From: an uncultured Granulosicoccaceae bacterium
Lineage (GTDB): Bacteria > Pseudomonadota > Gammaproteobacteria > Granulosicoccales > Granulosicoccaceae
NCBI GenBank assembly: GCA_937930305.1
Contig: CALGLE010000009.1
Coordinates: 216,322-280,321, forward strand
Length of the DNA stretch: 64,000 bases
Direction of reading: 5' to 3'
This document shows, piece after piece, positions 54,270 through 62,764 of the stretch. How positions within the stretch are numbered: the first letter of the stretch is position 1; each line of letters opens with the position of its first letter. The position numbers and the translations under genes were made by a program. The notes below the pieces were generated by a model. It had not been told where the DNA came from. It did no database searches and saw only the letters and a list, made by a program, of their open reading frames with translations.

Positions 54270-54293
54270 CGGCCAGGCAGAATCGCCTGGCCG
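54270..54293 (-). promoter_or_regulatory. Intercistronic hairpin after the Fbp/Afu-type binding protein gene
   Basis: The arms CGGCCAGGC (54270-54278) and GCCTGGCCG (54285-54293) pair over 9 bp with a 6-base loop, 12 bp after the binding protein stop in the direction of transcription. The following bases are GTTTCTTTC, a poor U-run, so partial attenuation or mRNA protection is more likely than full termination. It parallels the hairpins after 14377, 20768 and 31469. Confidence 0.68.
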
Positions 54294-54305
54294 GATTGCG
54301 ACAAA

Positions 54306-55337
54306 TTACTGAGGAAGAACCGACACTTCGTCGTCCCACTTCTTCAGCAATCGCTTACGTTCAGCCGATGAACCGTATTTGCCAAAATCGTAGTCGATGA
54401 GTTTAATGCTGGCCAAATCGGGCGCCATTGGCGAGCTTTGAGCAGATTTATTAGACATCACCTGAAACGCTTTAACTTCCAGCGAACGAGACTGCACGTC
54501 AGCCGATAAAGCCCAGTCGTAGAACTTACGCGCACTTTCTGGGTTACGACCGCCTTTGATGATGGTCATGCCACCAATTTCATAACCGGTGCCTTCACAG
54601 GGTGCAACCACCTTGATGGGAAAACCCGAGGCGGCTTGCTTAACCGCATCGTGCATAAACACAATACCGATGGTGTTTTCACCACGGGCAGCAGCTTTTA
54701 TAGGTGCAGAACCCGATTTGGTGTATTGGTTGATGTTTTTGTGCAAAGCCTTCATGAAATCAAAGCCTTCGTCTTCACCAAAGAGCTGAACAATGGTGGC
54801 AAGCGTTGTGTAGGCGGTACCCGATGAATTGGGGTTCGCCATTTGTACATGCCCTTTGTATTCAGGTTTCGTTAAATCCTTCCAGCATTCCGGTACCGGC
54901 AAGTTGTTGGCTTTTAAAACGTCTTCGTTGTAGCCATAGCCCAATGCGCCTGAGTAAATACCAATCGTTTGGTTACCCGCAGATTCTGCCTGCTTGATGG
55001 CCCAATCGTTCTGTTCTGCGCGCAATGGTGATAGGTACTCTTCACCTAAGCCTTCTTCTGCAGCTTGTAGATGCGGATCCCCCGTACCTCCCCACCAGAT
55101 GTCACCTTTAGGGTTAGCCGCTTCTGCTTTAATTTGCGCTAAGGTTTCGCCTGAACTCTTACGCGTCATACTGACCTTAATACCCGTCGCTTCTTCAAAG
55201 CCTGTGGCCATTAATTGGCACCAGTCTTCCTGCGCACTGCAGTAGTAGGTTAGTTTTTCTGCCGATTGTACTGGCGCGCTTAAGCCGGCCGCCAACACCA
55301 TGGGTGCGAGCACCAGCAGCGGTTGTTTTCTAATCAT
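54306..55337 (-). CDS. Periplasmic binding protein, FbpA/AfuA type
   Basis: The product has 343 residues from ATG at 55337; GGAG lies six bases before it, and the ATG two codons earlier abuts that site. The signal peptide is MIRKQPLLVLAPMVLAAGLSAPVQSA. The mature protein has the Fbp-like course: CSAQEDWCQLMATGFEEATGIKV, RKSSGETLAQIKAEAANPKGDIWWGGTGDPH and ISKKxx-type late strands. The paired tyrosines that hold iron in FbpA (Y-Y near the C-terminus) are not seen; the region reads KFYDWALSADVQ. That fits a phosphate-ester binder such as AfuA rather than an iron binder. Confidence 0.85.
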   Translation of the reverse strand: MIRKQPLLVLAPMVLAAGLSAPVQSAEKLTYYCSAQEDWCQLMATGFEEATGIKVSMTRKSSGETLAQIKAEAANPKGDIWWGGTGDPHLQAAEEGLGEEYLSPLRAEQNDWAIKQAESAGNQTIGIYSGALGYGYNEDVLKANNLPVPECWKDLTKPEYKGHVQMANPNSSGTAYTTLATIVQLFGEDEGFDFMKALHKNINQYTKSGSAPIKAAARGENTIGIVFMHDAVKQAASGFPIKVVAPCEGTGYEIGGMTIIKGGRNPESARKFYDWALSADVQSRSLEVKAFQVMSNKSAQSSPMAPDLASIKLIDYDFGKYGSSAERKRLLKKWDDEVSVLPQ

Positions 55338-55535
55338 ATCCATCTCCAAGTAATGAATGTAAGCCCCTCTAGAGTGCCCGTAGCGAGCCATGAATGCAAG
55401 CTGTGACAGCAGTCTCAGGCTGGGCGTAAGTACAGTGGACGGCAATGGGTATTTTTATACCTATTTATTGACGCCAAAGGGCCAGCGAAAAGCGCCACTT
55501 TGCCTTGCGCTTTATAGAGGGGCCCCTTGTAAGCC

Positions 55536-56246
55536 TCACTTAGCACTCATCACCTTTAAATAATCAATCAATCCTTCCACGTCACTGTGCTCACTGACAA
55601 AATCGACCAGCTCCTTAACTACGGGACTCGCATTGGCTGGTGCACCGGCATGACCAACCGCACGCAGCAATTCAATGTCGTTATTGGAGTCGCCAAAGGC
55701 GTGGCAAGCTTGCAGATCCGTATGCCATGTGTCGACCAGAAACTTTGCCGCACTTTCTTTATTAACGTTCACCGGAACCACATCGATAGAACAACTGGAA
55801 TAGGTGACACGAAGTGTTGACGGCGGTAGACAATGCTCTGCAAGCCACCCCGCTATTTCGTGGGCTGCAACCAACTCCCCTTGCCTCAACACACGAAAAC
55901 TCAGTGAGTTATCTTTTCCCGGCTCAAACTGCAGGGTGCCTATATCTAAGCTTTCTAAACTGTCCCGGTACGCAGAGAGTTCGGGAGATCTATTCACATA
56001 GATATATTCACCCGTCTCAGTGGAAAAAATACACGCACCGTTTTCACAGATGTAGGGTGTGGACAAATCCAATGCTTGGGTCATGGCTTCCATATAAGGC
56101 TGCGATCTGCCACTGGACAGTACAACATTCCAACCCAAGGATTTTATAAGCCTGCGAACCTCATCCAGTTTTTCAAGATTAAAAGCGGTAAAGCGACCTT
56201 TGGATAAACAGCCGTCAACATCGAGAAATAAGATTTTAGCAGTCAT
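55536..56246 (-). CDS. HAD-superfamily IIB phosphatase
   Basis: The protein has 236 residues from ATG at 56246. Motif I is FLDVDGCLS (Asp9, Asp11), motif II SSGRSQPYM, and the late motif HAFGDSNNDIELLRAVG holds the magnesium ligands. The cap lies between them and is of the IIB type, as in sugar phosphatases and phosphoglycolate phosphatase. It lies 198 bp upstream of the binding protein gene on the same strand and may belong to the same system. The two phosphatases around one importer point to dephosphorylation of an imported organophosphate, which is inference. Confidence 0.85.
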   Translation of the reverse strand: MTAKILFLDVDGCLSKGRFTAFNLEKLDEVRRLIKSLGWNVVLSSGRSQPYMEAMTQALDLSTPYICENGACIFSTETGEYIYVNRSPELSAYRDSLESLDIGTLQFEPGKDNSLSFRVLRQGELVAAHEIAGWLAEHCLPPSTLRVTYSSCSIDVVPVNVNKESAAKFLVDTWHTDLQACHAFGDSNNDIELLRAVGHAGAPANASPVVKELVDFVSEHSDVEGLIDYLKVMSAK

Positions 56247-56353
56247 GCAAACCAACTCAGCCGTGCTGATAGCACAGTGACATCCGTGCTATGAAAATCA
56301 ACTCTACATGGAAAGCTGTATATTCGTCCTCACATCATCCCAATATTTCTCAT

Positions 56354-56396
56354 TAAAAAAAAAGAAACCCCGGTTTAGACCTAAGCCAAACCGGGG
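56354..56396 (-). terminator. Intrinsic terminator of the IorAB-type operon
   Basis: The arms CCCCGGTTT (56368-56376) and AAACCGGGG (56388-56396) form a 9-bp stem with an 11-base loop. In the minus direction it is followed, after TTTC, by a run of nine T (the plus-strand A-run at 56355-56363). It lies 27 bp after the molybdenum subunit stop and closes that operon. Confidence 0.9.
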
Positions 56397-56422
56397 CCTG
56401 CAATGCAATCACAACATTTTCT

Positions 56423-58639
56423 TTATACCGAGTACCCAGCTTTCACCAAAGGTAATCGCCTCACTCGGTCACCAGTGGCAAAAAAGACGGCGTTAGTCAA
56501 TGCCGGTGCCAACGGTGGTAGCCCAGGTTCACCAATACCACCCACTGCCTCACCGCTATTCACGATAGCCACATCAATTGCTGGCATTTGCTCAAGCTTT
56601 AACATGGGATAGTTTGGAAAGTTAGATTGTTTAACTGCACCGTCTTCAATGTCGATTTCGCCATAGTAGGCTGCGGTCAGTCCATACACAATCGAGCTTT
56701 CAATTTGTGCAACAACCGTATCGGGATTCAATGCAATGCCACAATCAATGGCGGCACTGATATGCCGTATTTTCAAACGCGACTTCACATCGGGCTCCAG
56801 TTCAACCACCATGGCACAGTAACTTCCAAACGACTTTTGCACCGCCAGCCCTAAGGGTTTCGATGCGGATCTTTCCGACCAAGCAGAAGCTTCCACTGCC
56901 GCTTTTAATACCGCTTGATGCCTGGGATGCCCTTCCAATAACTTCATCTGGTAGGCGTAGGGATCGATACCCGCTTTAGCGGCCAACTCATCAACGAACG
57001 ACTGCACAAACCAAGCGTTTTGACTGTTACCCACGGCGCGCCAAAAACCAACCGGCACACCCGTTTCGGTTATCTTATATTCCACACGCTGATGTTCTAT
57101 CGCATACGGAAGCTCGTTAGCTGCCTCTACCGACTGCCCATCGATACCATCCTTTACGGAATTAGGAAAAACTCGCGACATAATCGATGGGCACGCGATG
57201 CGATTGTGCCACGCGGTCGGATACCCTTCGTCATTGAGCACCGCTTTAAAGGCACTCACACTGGCCGGCCGATAGAAGTCATGTTTCATGTCTTCTTCAC
57301 GAGACCATATTAATTTGACCGGCCCACCCATCATCTTTGCCGCCAATAGGGTTTGAACAATAAAGTCCATTTCAAACCTTCGCCCAAAACCACCGCCTAA
57401 AAATGTGGTGTTCACTTTCACTTGCTCGGGGGCTATTTGCAAAACCCCAGCAGCTACTCGCTGAATAATGCCAGGACCTTGAGTGGGCGCCCACACTTCG
57501 GCTCCATCTTCGGTAATAAGCGCTGTTGCATTCATGGGCTCCATGGTTGCGTGCGCTAGATGCGGCACTTCATAGAGGGCTTCAACCACCTCGCTCGCCG
57601 CCGTGAGTGCAGCGACCGTGTCGCCTTGGTCGTGCGCCACCGGGGCTTCATTTTCTATGGCTGCTAACAGTTCGGCTCTATAGCTTTCATTATTTCGACC
57701 TGCGTTAGCACCTCGGTCCCATTCAGGCGACAAAGCAGCCAGACCTTTCTTTGCAGGCCAATAAGCATCAGCCACGACAATGACGGCGTCGTCCAACTTA
57801 AGTACTTTCTTAACACCTTTAACTGCTAACGCAGGCGCTTCATCTACCGACTTTAATTTGCCACCAAAAGTGGGGCAAGCCATCACCGTGGCAATGTGCA
57901 TATCTGGTACTTGTACGTCTATACCAAATTCAGCGGTGCCATTCACCTTTAAAGGAGTGTCTAGACGTTTTGCAGAAGTTCCTAAAATGCTCCATTGTTC
58001 GGGAGTCTTAAGTTTCACATCCGTCGGTGGTGACATCTTTGATGCCACATCGACAAGCTCGCCATAACGCAGACTGCGGTTTGATGCTGCATGCGTAACG
58101 GTTGCATTCGCAGCTTTACATTCAATGGCCGGAACCCCCCATTGATCAGCCGCCGCCTGAATTAACATCTCACGCGCACCGGCGCCCACAGCTCGCAGCG
58201 GATCATACGCCCACCGAATGCTGGTGCTGCCACCCGTGGCTTGCATACCAAACATCAAATTTTTATACGCGGGGGCAGCCGGTGCAGCAGCTGCATGAAC
58301 CGAATTCCAATCCACCTCTAATTCTTCCGCTACCAGCATCGCCATAGAGGTGTAAACACCCTGCCCCATTTCAGAATTGGCAATGGCAACCGTGACTTGA
58401 TCATTCTTATCAATCGTTAACCAGATATCAATCAAACTGGACTCGCCAGCGGCTGTATCGGCCATCGCACGACGAGTAGCTATCGGTGCTGATATGCCCA
58501 AGGCTAGAACACCCGCAGCAGCTGTACTGGTTTTTAGAAATTGCCGACGACTGGGTTTTATCACTGAAGAATTTTCAGTGATGCCACTAACACGACTCGA
58601 TGCAACACCCAAGTCACTCATGTTTGAAATAGTATCCAT
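56423..58639 (-). CDS. iorB: Molybdenum-binding subunit of an isoquinoline 1-oxidoreductase-type dehydrogenase
   Basis: The protein has 738 residues. A Tat signal (SRRQFLK at 30-36, then a hydrophobic stretch) exports the folded enzyme. The xanthine-dehydrogenase large-subunit fold is evident: GQGVYTSMAMLVAEEL early, then PHLAHATMEPMNATALI, the cofactor segment FLGGGFGRRFEMDF, PVGFWRAVGNSQNAWFVQSFVDELA and the C-terminal EAVGGIGEPGLPPLAPALTNA with the base glutamate. It is like IorB, which hydroxylates N-heterocycles or oxidises aldehydes. It follows the 2Fe-2S subunit gene after 9 bp. The true substrate is unknown. Confidence 0.92.
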   Translation of the reverse strand: MDTISNMSDLGVASSRVSGITENSSVIKPSRRQFLKTSTAAAGVLALGISAPIATRRAMADTAAGESSLIDIWLTIDKNDQVTVAIANSEMGQGVYTSMAMLVAEELEVDWNSVHAAAAPAAPAYKNLMFGMQATGGSTSIRWAYDPLRAVGAGAREMLIQAAADQWGVPAIECKAANATVTHAASNRSLRYGELVDVASKMSPPTDVKLKTPEQWSILGTSAKRLDTPLKVNGTAEFGIDVQVPDMHIATVMACPTFGGKLKSVDEAPALAVKGVKKVLKLDDAVIVVADAYWPAKKGLAALSPEWDRGANAGRNNESYRAELLAAIENEAPVAHDQGDTVAALTAASEVVEALYEVPHLAHATMEPMNATALITEDGAEVWAPTQGPGIIQRVAAGVLQIAPEQVKVNTTFLGGGFGRRFEMDFIVQTLLAAKMMGGPVKLIWSREEDMKHDFYRPASVSAFKAVLNDEGYPTAWHNRIACPSIMSRVFPNSVKDGIDGQSVEAANELPYAIEHQRVEYKITETGVPVGFWRAVGNSQNAWFVQSFVDELAAKAGIDPYAYQMKLLEGHPRHQAVLKAAVEASAWSERSASKPLGLAVQKSFGSYCAMVVELEPDVKSRLKIRHISAAIDCGIALNPDTVVAQIESSIVYGLTAAYYGEIDIEDGAVKQSNFPNYPMLKLEQMPAIDVAIVNSGEAVGGIGEPGLPPLAPALTNAVFFATGDRVRRLPLVKAGYSV

Positions 58640-58648
58640 AGCAATCTC

Positions 58649-59110
58649 CTATTTAGCCGCCATGAGTTCAACCGCTCGATGGATCCCTTTACGAACCCGG
58701 CTATAGGTTCCGCAACGACAGATGTTTGTCATAGCAGAGTCGATATCCTTTTCTGTGGGATTGGCCTTGTTGTTGAGCAGCGCCGTCGCCGCCATGATCA
58801 TGCCGGACTGACAATAACCGCACTGAGGAACCTCTTCTTCAATCCAAGCCTGTTGGATAGGATGGGAGTTATCATCCGATAGGCTTTCGATGGTTTTGAT
58901 CTCTTTACCCACCACAGCCGACACGGGCAACACACAAGTACGCACCGCCTGCCCATCAATATGCATAGTACAAGCACCACACGAGGCCACCCCACAACCA
59001 AACTTTGTCCCCGTGAGTTTCAGGTTATCTCGTACCGCCCACAGCAAAGGGGTATCAGCATCCACGTCCACACTCAGGGTCTCACCGTTTATATTCAATT
59101 CATAGCTCAT
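58649..59110 (-). CDS. iorA: 2Fe-2S subunit of an isoquinoline 1-oxidoreductase-type dehydrogenase
   Basis: The protein has 153 residues. The N-terminal plant-type cluster uses Cys39, Cys44, Cys47 and Cys59 ([16 protein letters not shown]). The C-terminal cluster uses Cys97, Cys100, Cys131 and Cys133 (QCGYCQSGM and [13 protein letters not shown]). Length and spacing match IorA. It has no signal peptide and would be exported with the Tat-bearing partner. No cytochrome or FAD subunit is adjacent. Confidence 0.93.
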   Translation of the reverse strand: MSYELNINGETLSVDVDADTPLLWAVRDNLKLTGTKFGCGVASCGACTMHIDGQAVRTCVLPVSAVVGKEIKTIESLSDDNSHPIQQAWIEEEVPQCGYCQSGMIMAATALLNNKANPTEKDIDSAMTNICRCGTYSRVRKGIHRAVELMAAK

Positions 59111-59449
59111 CGGTACACTCCATTCGTGATCAATTCGTTGACAGGGATTCGACTTTAGACGGGTGCAAGATCGCCGCTTGGGTTAAACCTTTCCATTTGC
59201 ACAGATGAAGTCGCCCTGTTATCTGCACACTTTACGCGATTCATTGCAGAGTTCAAGCTGAGATAGGCACGTTCCATCGCATTAACACCTTTTAGGGCTT
59301 ACACATCCACGCTTACAAGGCAGCCGCTGGAAAACAGTAGAACCGGTACAAAAACCACTGTGCAAGGCCTACATAAAAGTTGCCGCCATATTGTTTACAC
59401 ATTCGCTGTTTACCATGATCTGAATTTCAACAAGCAGTGAGCCCTTAAC
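59111..59449. other. 339-bp divergent intergenic region, no gene seen
   Basis: This region separates the iorA start (minus) from the FG-GAP lipoprotein start (plus). No convincing open frame, hairpin or repeat was found in it. It must hold promoters for both directions, but no clear -35/-10 pair stands out. Confidence 0.5.
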
Positions 59450-61075
59450 ATGATCAACAGCAACAGCAAGGCATTCGTTTTCGTCGCCTTCGTCCTTTTG
59501 AATTTAGCCGGATGCAGCGAAGACGCTATATCCAACACAGGGCTAGACACCGTAAATGAAACCGACAATCTGGCAAACCCAGAAAACCCAGAAAACCCAG
59601 AAAACCCACTAGACCCAACGACCCTCACAGATTCATCACTCATTGCGTTGTTTGAACCCTCAGGTTTGATACGTATTGAAGAAGGAAGCGCTGGCCTGGA
59701 CGTAGGTCTTTCAAGCGGGGATCGCTTTGGCCGAGATCATGACACGGCAGGCGACATCAACGGTGATGGTGTTATCGACCGAGTGGTGGGTGCACGATCT
59801 GATGATGACGGGGGCACTGACACCGGGGCGGTTTACATTCTATTAATGAATGCAGACGGCACCGTTAACACGGCCCAAAAAATATCCGCACTGGAGGGTA
59901 ATTTTTACGAAGAACTCAATCCAGGTGATTTCTTTGGATACGGCGTTGCTGGCATTGGTGATTATGATGGGGATACCATTCCAGATATTGCCGTTTCCAC
60001 CCCTGCGGCGAACAACCCCGCTATTTACATCATTCATCTAAACGAAACCGGAACCGTAAAGTCCATCGTTAAAAACGCCGGTATTGTGGGTCAAGGGCTT
60101 AGTGCAGTGGGTGATTTAAATAGAGATGGGAAGATCGATCTAGCTGCAGCCAGTCCCCAAGCGAGTAATGGTGGGCAGATTAATATTCTCTTTTTCGATG
60201 AATCATCAGAAGTTATACAAAACGACACGGTCACTATTGGAGAAGGGCTGGGCGGCTTTGGAAGTGGTTTGAATTCAGAGGATAGTTTTGGCGGCAGAGA
60301 GTCTGCATTACTAGGCGATATTGACAACGATGGGTCTTACGAATTGGCGGTTGGTGCATTTACATCCGATGATGGACAAGGGGCTGTTTGGATTCTGTCA
60401 CTGGATGAAGAAACACTTCAAGTGGTCGACAAACAAAAAATTGCACCAGGTTTAGCTGGCTTCGATGAGCTTATTCCGATGAGCACGAATGCGAATGGAA
60501 CCAATGGAGGGCATTTTGGCCATGCGCTCGTTGCTGCAGGGGATCTGAATGGTGACGGCGTACCCGACTTAATCACCAGCGCAAACCAATACGATGATGG
60601 TGTTGTCTACATTATTTATCTTAATACAGACAAAACCGTAAAAACATTCACCCGCATTAATTCAACCGAAGGCGGGTTTGATCTAACACTCGACAGTAGT
60701 GAACGTTTTGGCCGATCGTTGTCCGTTGACAACAGTGACAGAGAAGACGGAAAACTTATACTGAATGTGGGAGGAGGCGCAGGAGATACCGGCGCGGTCT
60801 ACGCCTTAGAATTTCAGTCGTGTAATTACACACTTCAAGAAGACACGATGTTTTGGAGCGGTGGGGAAACACTGTTTACAAACTGGGACCACAACAGTCA
60901 GACGGTAACAGGCCCACTCAGTTTTGAGCAATGTGCATTGACAGCGGTCGCAAATGATTCAACAAAAATAACCACCAAAGCAGATGATGGTCGGTGCATC
61001 GTCAAAGACGATACCGCGGCGTTGTCATTCAGTACGGAAGGCAGTTCAGCTTATATTCGAAGTTGCCCTAACTAA
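59450..61075 (+). CDS. FG-GAP repeat lipoprotein
   Basis: The protein has 541 residues. A signal peptide ends in a lipobox (LNLAG-C), so it should be anchored to a membrane. A short spacer contains P-E-N repeats (residues 43-53). At least five FG-GAP/integrin-alpha-like repeats follow, each with a D-x-N-G-D-G-x-x-D calcium loop: DINGDGVIDRVVGA, DYDGDTIPDIAV, DLNRDGKIDLAAA, DIDNDGSYELAVGA and DLNGDGVPDLITS. They should form a beta-propeller at the cell surface. A C-terminal domain of about 90 residues has four cysteines (SCNYTLQED, FEQCAL, GRCIVKD, RSCPN). The role may be adhesion; it is not shown by context. Confidence 0.85.
   Translation: MINSNSKAFVFVAFVLLNLAGCSEDAISNTGLDTVNETDNLANPENPENPENPLDPTTLTDSSLIALFEPSGLIRIEEGSAGLDVGLSSGDRFGRDHDTAGDINGDGVIDRVVGARSDDDGGTDTGAVYILLMNADGTVNTAQKISALEGNFYEELNPGDFFGYGVAGIGDYDGDTIPDIAVSTPAANNPAIYIIHLNETGTVKSIVKNAGIVGQGLSAVGDLNRDGKIDLAAASPQASNGGQINILFFDESSEVIQNDTVTIGEGLGGFGSGLNSEDSFGGRESALLGDIDNDGSYELAVGAFTSDDGQGAVWILSLDEETLQVVDKQKIAPGLAGFDELIPMSTNANGTNGGHFGHALVAAGDLNGDGVPDLITSANQYDDGVVYIIYLNTDKTVKTFTRINSTEGGFDLTLDSSERFGRSLSVDNSDREDGKLILNVGGGAGDTGAVYALEFQSCNYTLQEDTMFWSGGETLFTNWDHNSQTVTGPLSFEQCALTAVANDSTKITTKADDGRCIVKDDTAALSFSTEGSSAYIRSCPN
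59576..59608 (+). repeat. 9-bp tandem repeat coding for Pro-Glu-Asn
   Basis: AACCCAGAA occurs three times in a row (59576-59602), followed by a partial fourth copy. It encodes N-P-E repeats in the linker behind the lipid anchor of the FG-GAP protein. As a multiple of three, length change would keep the frame and alter the linker. Confidence 0.85.
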
Positions 61076-61149
61076 TGTCAGTGCGCGCTAGGGCAATGAG
61101 TAAAGCAAACATCAATAAGTGCCCTAGCCTGCACCACATTACCGCAAAA

Positions 61150-61854
61150 CTAGCCCCGCTTTTTCGCCGCTAACACCTTCGCCTGACCCACCCAGTCATC
61201 ACGAGTAATTCGATCACCAAATCCTGCGCTTAATTCTGATAGCGCATCAGTAACCATCTGCACCTCAGCCTCTTGGAATTCTGACAATTGTTTGAAGGTA
61301 GTTATTCCAACGTCATTCAATGTTTGCTCCATGACTTCACCAACGCCTTTGATTTCTTTCAAGTCATCAGCCTCATCGGTGGGGGCTGTGAACAGACGAC
61401 GGGCACCCGACTTGGAGCTGCTTGGTGTCGGACTCGTAGGAGTGGACGCAGATGTAGCAGAGGTTGTGGATGGGCTTGAACTTGAACCGGCATTTGAACC
61501 AGCACTTGAACGAGCACTTGAACGAGCACTTGAACCAGCACTTGAACCAGCACTTGAACCGCCGGTTGATCCGGCACCTGAAGCTACACCTGAGCTTTGA
61601 TTAGGGTTTGGTGAACCTGTTGAACTTGCTGCATTACCGGTGGTAGACGATTGTGCTCTGAGTCTGGAGTGCGGGCGATTATCGACTCCACCCTGCGCAC
61701 AATCGGCGCATTGATGCAGAGATACATAGACTGGAGAAGGTTTGTCCATATCACGCCAAAGAGCGTATGACCAATAGCCTATCCATAGAACACAGAGTAA
61801 GGCGAGAAACGTCAGCATAAGACTCTCCACAGTGTTGATGTCGGGAGTTGACAT
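61150..61854 (-). CDS. Membrane-anchored protein with serine-rich linker and helix-hairpin-helix domain
   Basis: The protein has 234 residues. A hydrophobic helix at about 11-31 (LMLTFLALLCVLWIGYWSYALW) anchors the N-terminus. A low-complexity linker of about 80 residues follows, made of S, A, G, T and P. The C-terminal 75 residues hold a helix-hairpin-helix fold: LKEIKGVGEVMEQTLNDVGITTFKQLSEF, like the small HHH domains fused to ribosomal L21, NuoE or DUF4332 proteins. The domain could bind DNA or a protein. There is no operon partner. The linker is coded by a tandem 12-bp repeat. Confidence 0.7.
   Translation of the reverse strand: MSTPDINTVESLMLTFLALLCVLWIGYWSYALWRDMDKPSPVYVSLHQCADCAQGGVDNRPHSRLRAQSSTTGNAASSTGSPNPNQSSGVASGAGSTGGSSAGSSAGSSARSSARSSAGSNAGSSSSPSTTSATSASTPTSPTPSSSKSGARRLFTAPTDEADDLKEIKGVGEVMEQTLNDVGITTFKQLSEFQEAEVQMVTDALSELSAGFGDRITRDDWVGQAKVLAAKKRG
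61487..61582 (-). repeat. 12-bp tandem repeat array in the serine-rich linker
   Basis: Eight units of 12 bp, consensus CCAGCACTTGAA on plus, run without gap from 61487 to 61582; units 2 to 6 differ at a single position and the outer ones are degenerate. They encode S-S-A-G / S-S-A-R blocks on the minus strand. Changes in copy number would keep the frame and alter linker length by four residues. Confidence 0.85.
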
Positions 61855-62197
61855 CGAGAATACCCACGGTTTGGACTTTAGAGCAAAACTTGTACTAATC
61901 AGCTGTCTATGCTGTTAAATTAACGTTTTATCACGTTGTTGCCGTATTTTCTTATAGGTTCTAAAACTGCGAGCGACTGATAGACATTTTAAGTGCGCAA
62001 GAATCGATGTTTTAACTCGTTTTCTAACACCGCTATTCGTGAACGCGGAAAGTAAACCGCGTTGAGCTGCCAAAAGCTTCACTTAGCAAAACATCTAAGA
62101 CTATTGTGCATAACCTAATTTTTTTCGGATTACCAGCTAGCAGAAGATAAATTTGTCCCGGAAGCCGATCATCAATCCGCAGGTTAATCTACTTGGT
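61855..62197. other. 343-bp AT-rich intergenic region, no gene seen
   Basis: The region lies between the divergent HHH-protein and GrpB-family starts. It is richer in A and T than the surroundings. One short hairpin is present (AACGCGG at 62042-62048 with CCGCGTT at 62057-62063, loop 8). No protein-coding frame or RNA gene could be supported. Confidence 0.45.
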
Positions 62198-62692
62198 ATG
62201 AAAGAGGAATTAATTAAATTTGAAATACACAACCCAGCTTGGGCGAAAACGTTTGAACAACAATCTGAGCTTTTGAAAACTCACCTGAGCGAATACATCA
62301 CTGCGGTGCATCACATCGGAAGTACGGCTGTTCCCAGCATCAAAGCTAAGGCTATTATCGACATAACCGTTGAATCATCTGTATATCCGCCAAATAACTT
62401 AATAGTTAACTCGCTAATTGAATTAGGGTATTTGTCTCACGGCAACGCAGGGGTTGCTGAGCGCTACTGGTTTTCCAAAGGCGTACCACGCGTGTTCAAC
62501 TTGCATTGGTGCCCTATTAACGGAGCAGTGGTTAAATCACCACTACGTTTTCGCGACGCGCTTAAAGCCGACGAAACTTTAGCCAAAGAGTATGAGACAC
62601 TTAAAATAAAAGCTTCCTACGGAAAGCACATTGACAGCCCAAAATACGCCGCATCAAAAGATAACTTTATCAATTCAGTATTGTTGTTGTGA
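62198..62692 (+). CDS. GrpB family protein (nucleotidyltransferase-like)
   Basis: The protein has 164 residues from ATG at 62198, chosen because the family begins with a short strand before a P-x-W motif (FEIHNPAWAKTFEQQ). A TTG at 62153 would add 15 residues. The core HHIGSTAVPSIKAKAIIDI is the GrpB hallmark, a degenerate nucleotidyltransferase active site (G-S-T and D-x). FNLHWC and RFRDALKADETLAKEYETLK follow as usual. The enzymatic role of the family is poorly known. The gene stands alone and has somewhat lower GC than its surroundings, which may reflect transfer. Confidence 0.85.
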   Translation: MKEELIKFEIHNPAWAKTFEQQSELLKTHLSEYITAVHHIGSTAVPSIKAKAIIDITVESSVYPPNNLIVNSLIELGYLSHGNAGVAERYWFSKGVPRVFNLHWCPINGAVVKSPLRFRDALKADETLAKEYETLKIKASYGKHIDSPKYAASKDNFINSVLLL

Positions 62693-62764
62693 ATGGGTTA
62701 AGGCGTGGGGGCTGGTAAGGCTTCAAGCTTGTCCTGCCATGTAGGACTTTACAATCCAGACAAA

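Noticed and set aside
61487..61582. The 12-bp array as a CRISPR or iteron-like origin
   Set aside because: There are no spacers between units, the units are codon-aligned inside a gene, and no replication or cas gene is near.
61292..61600. Plus-strand frame opposite the repeat-rich linker
   Set aside because: The 12-bp repeat keeps several frames open on both strands. The minus frame has the membrane helix and HHH domain; the plus frame gives only Leu-Glu-Pro-Ala repeats.
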